This document shows, piece after piece, positions 6,101-6,199 of a stretch of 6,199 bases of DNA. Every line of letters starts with the position of its first letter. The first letter of the stretch is position 1. The notes under the pieces were generated by a model, which searched no databases, was not told the origin of the DNA, and saw only the letters and a list, made by a program, of their open reading frames with translations. A program made the position numbers and the translations under genes. Source of the stretch: Candidatus Parcubacteria bacterium (GTDB lineage: Bacteria; Patescibacteriota; Minisyncoccia; UBA6257; JAPLYJ01); NCBI GenBank assembly GCA_026395655.1, contig JAPLYJ010000051.1, positions 1-6,199 of the forward strand, given 5' to 3'.

Positions 6101-6128
6101 TGTATTTATTTTTTTTAACTGTTAAAAT
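6100..6128 (+). promoter_or_regulatory. Possible promoter for the rightmost (dnaE-like) gene
   Basis: TTGTAT (6100-6105) is followed by a 17-base spacer and TAAAAT (6123-6128) preceded by TGT, the same extended -10 layout as the other promoters here. The -35 touches the rnhB start codon. The predicted start near 6135 gives a leader of about 36 AT-rich bases. In such AT-rich sequence chance matches are common, so this is weaker than the other promoters. Confidence 0.45.
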
Positions 6129-6170
6129 GTTTTTAAATTTAAGAATAATTTTTAAAAACAGCAGATTTTC

Positions 6171-6199
6171 ATGAAATTTACCCATCTTCATGTTCATAG
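6171..6199 (+). CDS. dnaE: Start of a probable DNA polymerase III alpha subunit (PHP domain), 3' truncated
   Basis: An ATG at 6171 opens a frame reading MKFTHLHVH up to the window edge, with the next codon beginning AG, compatible with Ser. 'HLHVHS' within the first ten residues is the first metal-binding motif of the PHP domain that opens bacterial DnaE, the replicative polymerase. Other PHP proteins more often have HxHT(H/S), so DnaE is the best guess. Only nine codons are visible. The leader has no Shine-Dalgarno. The gene is divergent from rnhB across a 70-base AT-rich spacer. Confidence 0.65.

Noticed and set aside
6101..6170. Promoter for rnhB on the minus strand (TATTCT near 6140)
   Set aside because: No -35 at proper spacing and no TGn before it, so I could not support a specific site.
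1..6199. Mobile elements, CRISPR arrays, tRNA or rRNA genes
   Set aside because: I saw no transposase, integrase, phage gene, spaced direct repeats, tRNA cloverleaf or rRNA-like segment; the genes are all ordinary core genes.

Overview
This window is AT-rich, tightly packed bacterial chromosome carrying core information-processing and dTMP-synthesis genes, with no sign of mobile DNA. Low GC, lysine-rich proteins, very short intergenic gaps, no Shine-Dalgarno motif before any start, and a secE-nusG-rplK cluster without rplA all fit a reduced-genome lineage. A Candidate Phyla Radiation (Patescibacteria) bacterium is my best guess, by inference and with moderate confidence. The standard genetic code fits: Trp is TGG, and the only TGA used is the thyX stop.

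Layout from left to right: (1) 1-132 (+) is the C-terminal end of a probable NYN-domain protein. (2) 133-286 has no ORF but holds, on the minus strand, a near-consensus promoter only about 17 bases before a strong UUCG-loop terminator, so it may produce an RNA of about 50 nt. (3) gatB (-, 287-1801) encodes a tRNA amidotransferase subunit. (4) A 92-base divergent spacer contains the promoter of tmk-thyX. (5) tmk and thyX (+, 1894-3182) overlap and encode consecutive steps dUMP to dTMP to dTDP. (6) A bidirectional terminator lies between thyX and rplK. (7) secE-nusG-rplK (-, 4421-3234) is a protein-export, transcription-factor and ribosomal-protein operon with its own promoter and a leader hairpin. 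(8) rnhB-miaA (-, 6100-4507) is an overlapping pair for RNase HII and tRNA isopentenylation. (9) A 70-base divergent spacer leads to the first nine codons of a probable dnaE (+, 6171 to the window edge).

Together the genes serve translation fidelity (GatB, MiaA, L11), transcription and secretion (NusG, SecE), and DNA precursor supply and maintenance (Tmk, ThyX, RNase HII, DnaE). The three best-supported promoters share a -35 box beginning TTG, a 16-17 base spacer and an extended -10 (TGn followed by TATNNT); the dnaE candidate has the same layout with a weaker -10. I found no previously undescribed protein system. The most unusual element is the possible tiny RNA between gatB and the NYN gene.
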